Source of the DNA: Acidobacteriota bacterium
GTDB lineage: Bacteria; Acidobacteriota; Thermoanaerobaculia; Multivoradales; Multivoraceae
DNA length: 64,000 bases
Direction: 5' to 3'
NCBI GenBank assembly: GCA_029263415.1
Contig: JAJCXN010000046.1
Span: 186,001 to 250,000 of the forward strand
Part shown: positions 1 to 9,521 of the stretch, one piece after another
Layout of the letters: the number at the start of each line of letters is the position of its first letter
Numbering within the stretch: position 1 is the stretch's first letter
Made by a program: the position numbers and the translations under genes
Notes under the pieces: model-generated
What the model saw: only the letters and a program-made list of their open reading frames with translations
Database searches by the model: none
What the model was told of the DNA's origin: nothing

Positions 1-87
1 CTCGACACCGCGACGCAGCATCTCATCCGGTTCGAAACGCTCGCGCTGGAACGGAACTCGTGGATACTCGGTCACTGGATTGCTCAT
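1..87 (-). CDS. 5' end of a CDS running off the window (MSNPVTEYPRVPFQRERFEPDEMLRRGVE...), possibly nitroreductase family
   Basis: ATG at 87 on the minus strand overlaps the upstream decarboxylase stop as ATGA; open to the window edge. Family guess from a short N-terminus only. Confidence 0.45.
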   Translation of the reverse strand, partial: MSNPVTEYPRVPFQRERFEPDEMLRRGVE

Positions 88-1523
88 AGTTCTGCCCCAA
101 TGCTGATCACCGTATTGATCAAAGCGTCGATGTGATGCGGCGTCGTACGCAGATTGCCGATGGCCACGCGCACCACGGTCTGACCGCCTAGTGAGGTGTG
201 CGAGAGAAACGCCTTGCCGGTGGCGTTGACGCGCCGAATCAGTTCGACGTTAGCTGCGTCGCCACCCGTGTGTACAAAACAGACCGTCGACAGTGGAACG
301 GGAGCCACGATCTCAAACTTGTCATGAGAATCAAGCCGCTCTGCTACCAACCTCGCATACGCGCAGTGGGCGCGAATGCGTCGCTTAAGACCATCCAAAC
401 CGAACGCACGGATGACCATCCACAGCTTGAGCGCTCGAAATCGACGACCCAACTGCGGCCCAAGATCCATCGGGTTGACCACATCCTCATCGGTTTCGAG
501 GTACTCCGCGACCAACGAGAACGCTTCGCGCAGGCCATCGTAGCCGCGGGTCAAGAGCACCGAGCAGTCGACCTGCACAAACAGCCACTTGTGCGGGTTC
601 AGCACGATCGAATCTGCTCGTTCTAGACCACCCATCAGCTGCCGGATCTCAGGGCAGATCGCAGCCGAGCCAGCATACGCAGCATCGACGTGCAGCCAAA
701 GCAACTCTCTCTCACAGATGTCCGCGACCGCATTGATCGGGTCGATGCTGGTGGTCGAGGTAGTACCCGCCGTCGCCACCACCGCAAAGGGATGGTTGCC
801 GGCCGCACGATCCACTGCGATCGCCCGCGCCAGCGCGCCCGCATCCATCCGAAACTCCGCATCACACTCGATCTTGCGCACCTGTTCGGTGCCCAGACCG
901 AGGGTCAGCGCCGACTTGTCAATCGAAGAGTGCACATGCTCGCTCGCATAGATCACCGGTAGGCCTTGAAGCTCGCGAGCCAAGCCGACCCAGCCCAGCT
1001 GTCTCACACCAGGGAAGGCGCGGTGCCTGGCGGCAGCCAGGGCCACCAGTGTCGAAGACGACGCGGTGTCGTTGATGTGGCCTACAAACTCTGACGGCAG
1101 GTCGATCATCTGCCTGAGCCAGTCGCAGACTCTCGCTTCGAGTTCGACCGCCGCGGGCGACGTGCGCCACAACATCGCATTGACGTTGGTCGAGGCGGCC
1201 AGGGTCTCGGCCACCAGCCCGGGACCTGATCCGGTGATCGCGAAGTACGAGAAGAAGCTCGGGTGGTTCCAGTGACTCAGATTCGGTTCGATGATGCGCT
1301 GATAGTCGTCAAGGATGATCTCCATCGACACTGGATACGCTGGGGGCGACACCCCCAGTTGACGACTCACGTCGCCCGGCTCAATCTGCGGCAACACATC
1401 GCGCTCGCCAACATCGCGCAGGTAGTCAGCCGCAATCGCGGTGGCACGGTCGAGTGCGCGCCGTAGCTCTTCATCGGCTAGATCGCCGGTGTCATCCGGC
1501 AAAGATGGATCTCGAGACGTCAT
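84..1523 (-). CDS. Pyridoxal-dependent (aromatic-L-amino-acid type) decarboxylase
   Basis: 479 aa; PLP-decarboxylase motifs HVDAAYAGSAAICPE and the PLP-lysine context SIVLNPHKWLFVQVDCS. Confidence 0.93.
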   Translation of the reverse strand: MTSRDPSLPDDTGDLADEELRRALDRATAIAADYLRDVGERDVLPQIEPGDVSRQLGVSPPAYPVSMEIILDDYQRIIEPNLSHWNHPSFFSYFAITGSGPGLVAETLAASTNVNAMLWRTSPAAVELEARVCDWLRQMIDLPSEFVGHINDTASSSTLVALAAARHRAFPGVRQLGWVGLARELQGLPVIYASEHVHSSIDKSALTLGLGTEQVRKIECDAEFRMDAGALARAIAVDRAAGNHPFAVVATAGTTSTTSIDPINAVADICERELLWLHVDAAYAGSAAICPEIRQLMGGLERADSIVLNPHKWLFVQVDCSVLLTRGYDGLREAFSLVAEYLETDEDVVNPMDLGPQLGRRFRALKLWMVIRAFGLDGLKRRIRAHCAYARLVAERLDSHDKFEIVAPVPLSTVCFVHTGGDAANVELIRRVNATGKAFLSHTSLGGQTVVRVAIGNLRTTPHHIDALINTVISIGAEL

Positions 1524-1645
1524 ATGCAGTACCGACTTCGATCAGAAGGAGTGATCCCAAAATGACTGTGGCTCTGGCGGCCGCTAGACGTTCACCCGAA
1601 CGCAGCAACCACTCAGAGCACACTCTCAGAAGCGCTTAGGACCGC

Positions 1646-2716
1646 CTAGCGGTCGGTCAACTCCAGCTCTTCCTCAATGACTTCCGACATGCCTGCGACG
1701 GTTCGAGCACCGCTGTAGGGACGTCCATTGATGAACAAGGCCGGGGTACCAGTGACGCCGGCAAGTGCCCCTGCCTTGAGGTCTGCTTGGACCTGGGCAG
1801 CGTACTGTCCGCTATCGAGGCAGGCATTGAACTCGCCCGCGTCAAGGCCGAGTCGCTCCGCCTTCTCCTTGAGGTTGTCGAGAGCCAGTTGGCGTTGCTC
1901 TTCGAACATCAGGTCGTGCATCTCCCAGAACTTGCCCTGATCAGACGCACACAACGCAGCCTCTGATGCTTTGAAGGCTTCAGGGTGAATCGAGGTCAGC
2001 GGGAACTGACGGAAGACCAACTTCACCTTGTCACCGTACTTCTCGACTACGCTGTCGAGAGCAGGGGTGACCTGCTTGCAGTAAGGGCACTGGAAGTCCG
2101 AAAACTCGACGATCTCGACGGTGGCTTTGTCACCACCCTTGGTCACGCCCTTGCCAGCATCCACTGCAACTCGGTAAGGCTCTAGCGAGCGATCCACGTC
2201 GAACTTCTTTTCTAAGTCGGCGTACAGAGCGTTCTCTGCTAGGTAGGCACGGACCTGAGGAGCGATCTGCTCCCGCGGTGTGCGCGCGAGACGTTGGTTG
2301 CCGGCGATGAATTGATCGATTGCGGATTCGGTGACTGCGGACCGACGGGTTTCACCTTGCTGCAAAAGGTACGCTGCCTTGTCGACTCCAGCTTCCTCGG
2401 CACCGAGCTCGGCCAGCCGTTCTCGCACCAACCGCTCGAGGTTAAAGGAGAGCACGTCATAGCGCTTCTTCTCGGCGTTGGACTCACACTGGAGCTTCTC
2501 CATCGCCACACCCTCAAGCTGCGGCTCAGCAGCCTTGAGCAGATCAGCATGATCCACGGTGAGTGAGCCTACCGAGGCAACAGTGCCTTCGGCTTTCTGC
2601 TGGGACGCCGCCCGGGCACCCTGGTTCTGTGCGCCCCAAGCGACGGCAACTAGGGCCAGGGCCGCCGCACCGAAGAGGGCAGTTCGGGATCGTCTGATTG
2701 CGCTGTTCTGCTTCAT
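1646..2716 (-). CDS. DsbA-family thioredoxin-fold protein
   Basis: Signal-like N-terminus; EFSDFQCPYCKQVTPALD (CPYC) and cis-Pro region GVTGTPALFINGRPYSGA. Confidence 0.92.
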   Translation of the reverse strand: MKQNSAIRRSRTALFGAAALALVAVAWGAQNQGARAASQQKAEGTVASVGSLTVDHADLLKAAEPQLEGVAMEKLQCESNAEKKRYDVLSFNLERLVRERLAELGAEEAGVDKAAYLLQQGETRRSAVTESAIDQFIAGNQRLARTPREQIAPQVRAYLAENALYADLEKKFDVDRSLEPYRVAVDAGKGVTKGGDKATVEIVEFSDFQCPYCKQVTPALDSVVEKYGDKVKLVFRQFPLTSIHPEAFKASEAALCASDQGKFWEMHDLMFEEQRQLALDNLKEKAERLGLDAGEFNACLDSGQYAAQVQADLKAGALAGVTGTPALFINGRPYSGARTVAGMSEVIEEELELTDR

Positions 2717-2896
2717 GGTTCTCTCCGAGAAATCACCGGCCGATCAGACTGATCTTTCCTGGCGACTCCTTTTGACTTGATCTAAGTTGAGCGGTTGTGC
2801 GGTGAAGCGCAGCTTGGCCCGGACCTTTGGCTACCGAGTCCCGTTCGCTGCGTCCCCTTCGGTACGGCCTGCGCGAGCGTGGCGGACTCCCGGCCG

Positions 2897-2926
2897 AGCT
2901 TCTAAAGGTCTAGCTTCTAAAGGTCT
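2897..2926. repeat. 15-bp perfect tandem duplication
   Basis: AGCTTCTAAAGGTCT x2. Confidence 0.9.
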
Positions 2927-3155
2927 GCGGTGCAGGAGGGCTGTGAGAGGCCGCGGTTCTTAAGTCGTCCGCGCGAGCGCTTCCGTCCAATTATACAACG
3001 CATCGAAGAAAACCGTCGTTCCAGACCAGGTCTCCGGTCGGCACTCCAAAGGACTTAGGAGCTGACTGAAAGGGTCCGTGGTGCTCGCTTCGTCAGCCAT
3101 TGGACGCCCCAGCTTGTACCAAACAAGCTCCGAGCATCGGCGCCAGAGCAAGCTG

Positions 3156-3989
3156 CTAGACCACCAGCGCCCTTGCGACCGTTGCTTCCAGTATTCGAGT
3201 CGGACCTATCGAGCGCATGCGGAGGTCCTTGGCGTCCATAATCGCATGTGCCAGATCCAACAGTGCACGACGACGCTTGGGGGTAGGCGCTCTTTTCGCC
3301 AGCTGCAAGAGGACTGAGGCTGCACCGACCAGGGGGGCACCCTTACGCGGGTCAGTCCAGCTAAAGGCCTGCACAAGCAGCTCGGCGATCGCGATCAGGT
3401 AGACACCAGCCCGGTTCTGCTCATACCGCTCGATCGCGACTTCGATGTCGTCCATCAGCTGTTCTTGATTGGCCAGGGACTCTGTCGCTACCGCCGCCCC
3501 CAAGTAGATCGAGAGACATCGGCTGCGGAGGGTCGGCAAGAGATCGGAAGGCGAGGGCGTCAACAGCAAGAAGTGCCGCGGAGCCGATAGTGACGGTTCT
3601 TCCAAGCTCTTGAGCAGGGCATTGGCCGCTGCTGGCGTCATCGAGTCCGCGCTACGAATTACAAAGACCTGACCACGGCCTTCAAATGGCGACACCTGAA
3701 CCGTGCGCAGCATGGTCTTGATCGCCTCGACTGAGGTTGAGGTGCGCAGATCGCGGTCGACCACCAGCACGTCGGGATGAAACCGACCATCGGCATCTTC
3801 GGGCGCGAGAACGCGAGAGCAATGCCGACACTCGCCGCACGGCCGGCGATCAGCAGGCTCCCCACACAGCAGGGCGCGCGCCAAATGAAAGGCGAGGTCT
3901 GAGCGCGCCCCTTCTGAACCACCGTGGAGAATCACGCCAGGATAGAGACGTTCCTGGCGAACCAGTTCGAGCACATGTTCGGGATTCAC
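3156..3989 (-). CDS. holB: DNA polymerase III subunit delta'
   Basis: CGECRHCSRV zinc-binding region, sensor region TPAAANALLKSLEEP, LPTLRSRC. GTG at 3989 (VNPEHVLELV) overlaps the tmk stop as GTGA; the longer ORF to 4070 is likely over-extended. Confidence 0.88.
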   Translation of the reverse strand: MNPEHVLELVRQERLYPGVILHGGSEGARSDLAFHLARALLCGEPADRRPCGECRHCSRVLAPEDADGRFHPDVLVVDRDLRTSTSVEAIKTMLRTVQVSPFEGRGQVFVIRSADSMTPAAANALLKSLEEPSLSAPRHFLLLTPSPSDLLPTLRSRCLSIYLGAAVATESLANQEQLMDDIEVAIERYEQNRAGVYLIAIAELLVQAFSWTDPRKGAPLVGAASVLLQLAKRAPTPKRRRALLDLAHAIMDAKDLRMRSIGPTRILEATVARALVV

Positions 3990-4693
3990 GCCGACTCCCT
4001 CCCCAACTGGCCTTGTGACGGGCGTTGTGACTGGCCCAGCGCGAAGACATCGAATAGGTCGGCCAAGCACTCCGCGACCTGAAGCTGCGTCTCTCCAATC
4101 GAGCCTGACGAATCAACCACTCGGAAGCGGTCAGCGTCGGCTTCCGCCACACTCAAGAAGCCCTTCCTGACCCGTTCATAAAAGCCCACGCCTTCGCCGT
4201 CGATGCGATCAACACCGCCCTCCTCGTAACGCAGGCGGCGGCGCTCCTTCGACTGACCTCGACCCCACGCGACATCGGCTGGCAAGTCAAACAGCAAGGT
4301 TCGGTGGGGGCGCCTGCTCCCGGTCGCCAGTGCGTCGACCGCGGCGATCTGATCGAGATCAACACCTCGCCCATGGCCTTGATACGCGTAGGTCGAGTCG
4401 GTGAAGCGGTCGCAGAGGACTACCTGGCCGCGTTCGAGCGCTGGTTCCACGCACTCGATCAAGTGCTGACGCCGACTGGCGAAGACTAAGAGCAGTTCGA
4501 CCGTACCTTCTACGTTGTCCCACCGCGGATCCAAGAACACCGACCGGATCGCGTCGGCGAGCGGTGTACCACCGGGCTCTTTGGTCACGATGTGATCAAC
4601 TCCTGCAAGCGCAAGCGCCTCGGAAACGGTGCGCAAGTGGGACGATTTGCCGCTGCCGTCGAGGCCCTCGAACGTGATAAACAAAGGATCCAT
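3986..4693 (-). CDS. tmk: Thymidylate kinase
   Basis: MDPLFITFEGLDGSGKSSHLRTV P-loop, TKEPGGTPLADAIRS, DRFTDSTYAYQGHGRG. Start set at ATG 4693; the upstream extension of the ORF is antisense to another gene. Confidence 0.93.
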   Translation of the reverse strand: MDPLFITFEGLDGSGKSSHLRTVSEALALAGVDHIVTKEPGGTPLADAIRSVFLDPRWDNVEGTVELLLVFASRRQHLIECVEPALERGQVVLCDRFTDSTYAYQGHGRGVDLDQIAAVDALATGSRRPHRTLLFDLPADVAWGRGQSKERRRLRYEEGGVDRIDGEGVGFYERVRKGFLSVAEADADRFRVVDSSGSIGETQLQVAECLADLFDVFALGQSQRPSQGQLGRESA

Positions 4694-4741
4694 GAGAGGG
4701 TCACGATACCACTGGCACCGAGCTGCTCCGCCATCGTTCCA

Positions 4742-5179
4742 ATGACCAATATCTTGTTTTATGACGGCGATTGCGGGCTGTGCCACGCGACAGTCCAGTT
4801 CGCCCTCAAGCGCGATCCCGATGGCCGTTTCAGCTATGCACCCCTGCAAGGCGAAACCTGGGCCAAGCTCGCGGCCGCACAAAGCAAACCGGGCGCGCAG
4901 TCCATTCGATCTCATGGGGTCAACTGGCTCGACCCGCCCGACTCGGTGCTCCTGCTCACTGACAGTGAGTTGCTGGTTCGCTCGGCCGCAGTCGAGCGCA
5001 TGCTGCTTCGGCTTAACAAACCGTGGCCTACGATCGGCCGCCTGCTGAGCCTCTTCCCGCGAGTGTTGTCTGATCTCGGCTACCGCATCACAGCTCGCGC
5101 GCGACGCCTTGTCTTTCGTCAACCAGAAGGGCTTTGTCCGCTGGTACCGACCGAGTACCGCCCGCGATTCTTGAACTGA
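4742..5179 (+). CDS. DCC-family thiol-disulfide oxidoreductase (DUF393)
   Basis: MTNILFYDGDCGLCHATVQFALKRDPDGRFSYAPLQG: YDGDCGLC signature. Confidence 0.92.
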   Translation: MTNILFYDGDCGLCHATVQFALKRDPDGRFSYAPLQGETWAKLAAAQSKPGAQSIRSHGVNWLDPPDSVLLLTDSELLVRSAAVERMLLRLNKPWPTIGRLLSLFPRVLSDLGYRITARARRLVFRQPEGLCPLVPTEYRPRFLN

Positions 5180-5206
5180 CCCGCTGGCCGCCGGGCTGCT
5201 GAGCCG

Positions 5207-6745
5207 TTACTGACCCCACGCCTGACCCAACAGCAACGGCAACCTCGAGCGAGCTGTCTCGCGATCGAGCCCCAGCAGGTGAGCCTTGTCGACTACGGTT
5301 TCAAGGTCCACCGCGTACCACGGGTGGCTGGCCGGGTTGGCCAGCCCAGCCACATTGCGCGGGGCGACTAGGCCCGGCATCTTGCGCGCAAGCAATCCCG
5401 GACTGCCTTCGCTCGCGAAGCCGTGCGCGGCCCGAACGATGTCGCACAACTGATCGTCATCTGCACCGAGCAGCGCACGCCAATGCCAGCCGTCGGCTGG
5501 CGCAGGCAACATCCGCTGTTGAGTCTCGGTAAAACTCGCCGCAGCGAAGTACGCCTGGGCATACCAACCGAGGTCCTCAACGTTGTCCATCACAGAATAG
5601 GCGCCTGCGATCAGCAGCTCAATGTGGTCTGCCTCACGCGCCAGCAACGAACCGTAGCGTTGGAGCTCCACTAGATCAGGTCCGGAGCGACTGTCGCCCA
5701 ACATCTCGCCCAAGCGTTCGACCGCGAGCAGACTCCACGCGATACCAACCGAGAACATCGGGTCATAGAACGCATAGGCCTGAGGCATGAGCGCGAACCG
5801 CTCCCCAACAGCGCCCTCGAGACGCCACTGCATAGACCCGCGCAGTTCGATCGGGCGTGTAAGTTGCGCCTCTGCAAAGCGTTGCTGCAACCGCGGCGAC
5901 CGCCTCAGTAGCAACTCGTGGAGTTCTTCCGGATCAGACCCAGCTAGTTCTACACCGAGCCGCTCGCACCGCTCATGCTCAAGCACCCAGCCACAACTGG
6001 TGAGCGACGGCTGAGCGTGGCGATCATCAAATCGCAGCTCGTAGAGCCATCCCGTATCTACCGAGTGATGCACGGCCGAATGAGCAGGCTTGTAGGGCAT
6101 GCCGTCCATCAACGGTCTCGGCTCCGCTAGACCTTCAAAGTGGCCGAACAGCAAGCTCGAGGCAAATGGCAACCGCGAGCGTTGCGGAAGATCGAGCTGG
6201 GTGGCCAACAACCCGCCCGGACCACTGCCATCGACTACAAAACCCGCCGAAATCTCAACAGCCTCACTGCTCGCATCAACCGCGTGCGCGCTCACGCGGG
6301 TGGCCTCGATCTGGATCGACACGAGATTGGTCCGCTCGAGCAACACCGCTCCGGCCGCCACAGCAGCACGCGCTAGATACTCATCCACGTCGGCGCGCAG
6401 CCACTGCGTATCTGCAACCACATCATTCGGTGAAGCAGCGACCATCACCTCTGTGCTCGCGTGCGCTCCTAAGAATGTGAAGCCGCGTTTCTTGCCGCAG
6501 CGCAGCTCAGGGTGGTGCTCAGTCAATCGGCCCCAGGTCGCTAGGTTCCACACATCCCGCCATCCGTAGCGGCGGGCGATGCGCTCAAGCGCTAGGTTGC
6601 CCAGCGGGGTCGTCGATTCGCCAAGCGAAAATCGCGGGTGAGCGGAGCGCTCCACGATGATCACGCCGAGGCCGTTCTCCACCAACGCTCGAGCAAGCAA
6701 CGAGCTGGCGAAGCCCGAACCGACGATCAGGACATCGGTTCGCAC
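5207..6745 (-). CDS. FAD-dependent oxidoreductase, flavin-dependent-halogenase-like
   Basis: VLIVGSGFASSLLARAL dinucleotide-binding motif, GESTTP, and FYDPMFSVGIAWSLL resembling halogenase DPLFSxGV. The canonical WxWxIP is replaced by GWLYELRF. Confidence 0.82.
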   Translation of the reverse strand: MRTDVLIVGSGFASSLLARALVENGLGVIIVERSAHPRFSLGESTTPLGNLALERIARRYGWRDVWNLATWGRLTEHHPELRCGKKRGFTFLGAHASTEVMVAASPNDVVADTQWLRADVDEYLARAAVAAGAVLLERTNLVSIQIEATRVSAHAVDASSEAVEISAGFVVDGSGPGGLLATQLDLPQRSRLPFASSLLFGHFEGLAEPRPLMDGMPYKPAHSAVHHSVDTGWLYELRFDDRHAQPSLTSCGWVLEHERCERLGVELAGSDPEELHELLLRRSPRLQQRFAEAQLTRPIELRGSMQWRLEGAVGERFALMPQAYAFYDPMFSVGIAWSLLAVERLGEMLGDSRSGPDLVELQRYGSLLAREADHIELLIAGAYSVMDNVEDLGWYAQAYFAAASFTETQQRMLPAPADGWHWRALLGADDDQLCDIVRAAHGFASEGSPGLLARKMPGLVAPRNVAGLANPASHPWYAVDLETVVDKAHLLGLDRETARSRLPLLLGQAWGQ

Positions 6746-7860
6746 GGTGCACCTTGCTGGTCCACTACATCCTCCGCACCTGAGTATTCCTCAGCCCCCA
6801 GCGAACTCATCCGCCGCAGTCGCTCGATCGTCCGATCCGCCTCGCCTTCGCTCAAACAGCCTCGTTCTACCGCCTCGAGATCCCAGGTGTCCAGATGAAC
6901 GTCGAACCGTGGAGCCTGACGTTCGAGTGCCAGCGCTTGCTTGAAAGTCATCTCGAGCTGAGCAAGCGTCGGGGCTTGCCACTCGCCATTCGCCGCCAAG
7001 ATCTCCATTGCGCCGTTACCGGGCCTCACCGGGATCACAGAAGCACAACTGGCGCCGTGATCGCGAGCCCAGCGCAGCGTCTCAAGGCTCCACTGGCGTT
7101 GTTGATCACTAGGCTCAAGACCCGCACCAGCTCCAATCGGCACTCCGAATAAAACAAAAGCCCGCACCGAGGCACCGGCCGAGATCACCAGCTCAAAGGC
7201 GCAAGAAAACTCCTCGAGAGTCGCTCCCTTCATCAGAGCCTCCATAGCCCCAGGGGCGGTGCTTTCAAGGCCCAATGCGACCTCGAGGCGCAGTTCACTC
7301 GCGTAGATCTCCAAGCGGCGGCGACCGGAGGTGCTCAGCAAGATCTTGGGATGACACTCGACCACCACTAGTACATCGTCCGGCAACGGCAGTGACCGAA
7401 CGGCTTCGATCACGGCCGCGTCATCGGCTTCTGGAACGGCACGTTCATCGAAGAAGTTGCTTGCGTTGTAGAGCTTCAAGACCGCGATCGGCGGCGACGG
7501 CTGAGCGGACGACCGAGCCCACTCCCCGAGCTCATCCGTAGCGGCCGCGATCTGCTGCGGAATCGCGCCAAGCGGAGTGCGGGTGAGGATCGTGTGTTGC
7601 CACAAGTCACAAAACAAGCAGGTGAAGGGGCACTCTGCGCCGGTGAGCAACAAGGTCGCCGCGCCAACTTCGTGCCCGCCGGCCCGCTCGGTATCGAAGG
7701 ACACCGCGAGTGGCCGATCAACACGCAACTGTTGCCGTCGCGAGCGCTCCGCATCGCGAGAGCGCAGCCGCCGCACGCTAGACCGACTGCGCTCGACCTT
7801 GGAACTGCTCTCGCCTAAGCCATTGTTGCCGGCCGCGGTCAGATGGAGTCCCAACGGCAC
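6727..7860 (-). CDS. Radical SAM protein
   Basis: LLLTGAECPFTCLFCDLWQ: CxxxCxxC cluster motif. Overlaps the FAD gene start by 19 nt. Confidence 0.88.
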   Translation of the reverse strand: MPLGLHLTAAGNNGLGESSSKVERSRSSVRRLRSRDAERSRRQQLRVDRPLAVSFDTERAGGHEVGAATLLLTGAECPFTCLFCDLWQHTILTRTPLGAIPQQIAAATDELGEWARSSAQPSPPIAVLKLYNASNFFDERAVPEADDAAVIEAVRSLPLPDDVLVVVECHPKILLSTSGRRRLEIYASELRLEVALGLESTAPGAMEALMKGATLEEFSCAFELVISAGASVRAFVLFGVPIGAGAGLEPSDQQRQWSLETLRWARDHGASCASVIPVRPGNGAMEILAANGEWQAPTLAQLEMTFKQALALERQAPRFDVHLDTWDLEAVERGCLSEGEADRTIERLRRMSSLGAEEYSGAEDVVDQQGAPCEPMS

Positions 7861-7915
7861 CGGCAGACGGTGGAAAAGAAGGACATCACGGCGCCCGCTC
7901 CCTGGTCACAGCCCA

Positions 7916-9322
7916 CTAGCGATGCAGCGCGACATAGTGATCGCGGTAGACCTCGGGATCAACCTCGAACAGCTCGGCAAAGCCGCTCTCGCTAACCGCG
8001 CCTTCTTGAAAACGGCGTTTCTCAAATACCGGAAAGTCCACGCCCAACAGCTTCTTCATGCCTCGCCTGACGACTTCACCCTTCAACGCATAGAGCGCAG
8101 CATGCGAGCCGTTGGTCAAGGCGCGAAACGGGATCGCCTCGGCCACACCGACCACGCTTGGCCGGGTGAACGGACTGAACCCAGCGAACCCAAGCGACCG
8201 AGCGGGAGCGAGCGTGCGCACGTACCCACGCGACAGGCCCCCCGAGTAGGTCAGCGAGTGCTTAATCGAATCCACACCCCAGCCCTCTTGATAGAGCATC
8301 AAGTTGTTGACCACGGAGCGAATCGTCAACTCGCTGTTCTCCTCGATCGGGTAATCCTTGAGATTCTCGTCACCGCCGTCGCCGTCCGCCAACAGCCGCC
8401 ACTCGGGGTAGCGCCGGCGCACCGCTTCGAGCAAAGCTAGCCCTACGGTGGCGCACTCCACATCGCGCTGCTTGTAGTCCTCGATCAACTCGACGGCGCG
8501 CATTGGATCCAGAGCGCTGAGGGGCACTGAGATCTCCTCTCCCAGCATCTCAAGACCCGTGGCAGCCAAGAACTCGCGCGCCTGAGAAGCGTCTTCGCCA
8601 CCCTCACCGACACTGAGCGTGAACGCCTTGAGTCTTGCTGGCGACTGCCCGCGCCTTAGCAGCGCGGCATTGAGCGCAACCAGGACCGCACCGGAGTCGA
8701 TCCCACCAGAAAAGCACACGCCGATCGGTTCGCGCGCACCCGCGATTGGCTGTGCGCCATCAACGCCATCCAGCCACAGGTCGATCTCGTTGATCAAAGC
8801 ACCAACATAGCGCTCACCAATCACATCGAGATCGTTGGGCAGCGCTTCTTGCGGTGGATCGAAAAAACGATCGTAGACCGGGTTGGGATCCGGACAACCA
8901 ACCAGGCGCAGGGTAGTCACGTAGTGCGCGGGGACCATGCGTGTGTAGCTCGGATGGAATTGGTCGGCGTAGCCCAGCTGTTCGAGTTGCGCTTCAATCT
9001 CGTCGATCCGCTCAGCGATGATCAACAGAGGACCAGCCTCTTGCTTGGCTAGGAAGTAGCGCAACGGTCGATCCAGACTACGCGCCAAAAGAACCCGCTC
9101 TTCCCTGCGCGCAACCAAGGCGAACGACCCACTGATTTGAGATACCGCGATCGGCGTAGAGCTGGCGAGTAAGGCCTCGGCCTCGGCCGGCGACATATTC
9201 AGGATGTTCTGCGACTCGGCTGGCACCAGATTCATCACAGAGGCGACCGGCTTGTAGCCAAAATCGAAGTCACCAGTCTTTGCCGGAGCGGTCCCTTTGT
9301 CGTTGGCGGTATCTTTGATCAT
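7916..9322 (-). CDS. Asparagine-synthetase-like protein with reduced N-terminal Ntn region
   Basis: PP-loop PIGVCFSGGIDSGAVLVAL; GSFALVARREERVLLARSLDRPLRYF resembles the AsnB N-terminal domain, but no N-terminal nucleophilic Cys2. Confidence 0.85.
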   Translation of the reverse strand: MIKDTANDKGTAPAKTGDFDFGYKPVASVMNLVPAESQNILNMSPAEAEALLASSTPIAVSQISGSFALVARREERVLLARSLDRPLRYFLAKQEAGPLLIIAERIDEIEAQLEQLGYADQFHPSYTRMVPAHYVTTLRLVGCPDPNPVYDRFFDPPQEALPNDLDVIGERYVGALINEIDLWLDGVDGAQPIAGAREPIGVCFSGGIDSGAVLVALNAALLRRGQSPARLKAFTLSVGEGGEDASQAREFLAATGLEMLGEEISVPLSALDPMRAVELIEDYKQRDVECATVGLALLEAVRRRYPEWRLLADGDGGDENLKDYPIEENSELTIRSVVNNLMLYQEGWGVDSIKHSLTYSGGLSRGYVRTLAPARSLGFAGFSPFTRPSVVGVAEAIPFRALTNGSHAALYALKGEVVRRGMKKLLGVDFPVFEKRRFQEGAVSESGFAELFEVDPEVYRDHYVALHR

Positions 9323-9521
9323 TGTTACTCAACTGCTCCGTTTCGTCGCACTCACCGGTTCTACTGGGAACACCCGCCTTCGCGGGTGCCTCGACTGTCG
9401 GCATGATAGCCAATCTCAAGCCAACCAGAGCGTGCGACGCGTGACTCCATCAGCGCAGAGTCTGCAACGATTCGCTGGCATACTCGCCCTGCTTCAACCC
9501 GTGCCAACGATCCGAGGTCGC

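Noticed and set aside
2960-3151. 63-aa ORF directly downstream of holB
   Set aside because: No motif and no supporting evidence beyond position; possible small gene but not claimed.
7577-8440. Long plus-strand ORF (287 aa)
   Set aside because: Antisense to the radical SAM and AsnB-like genes; low-complexity Arg-rich translation typical of high-GC shadow ORFs.
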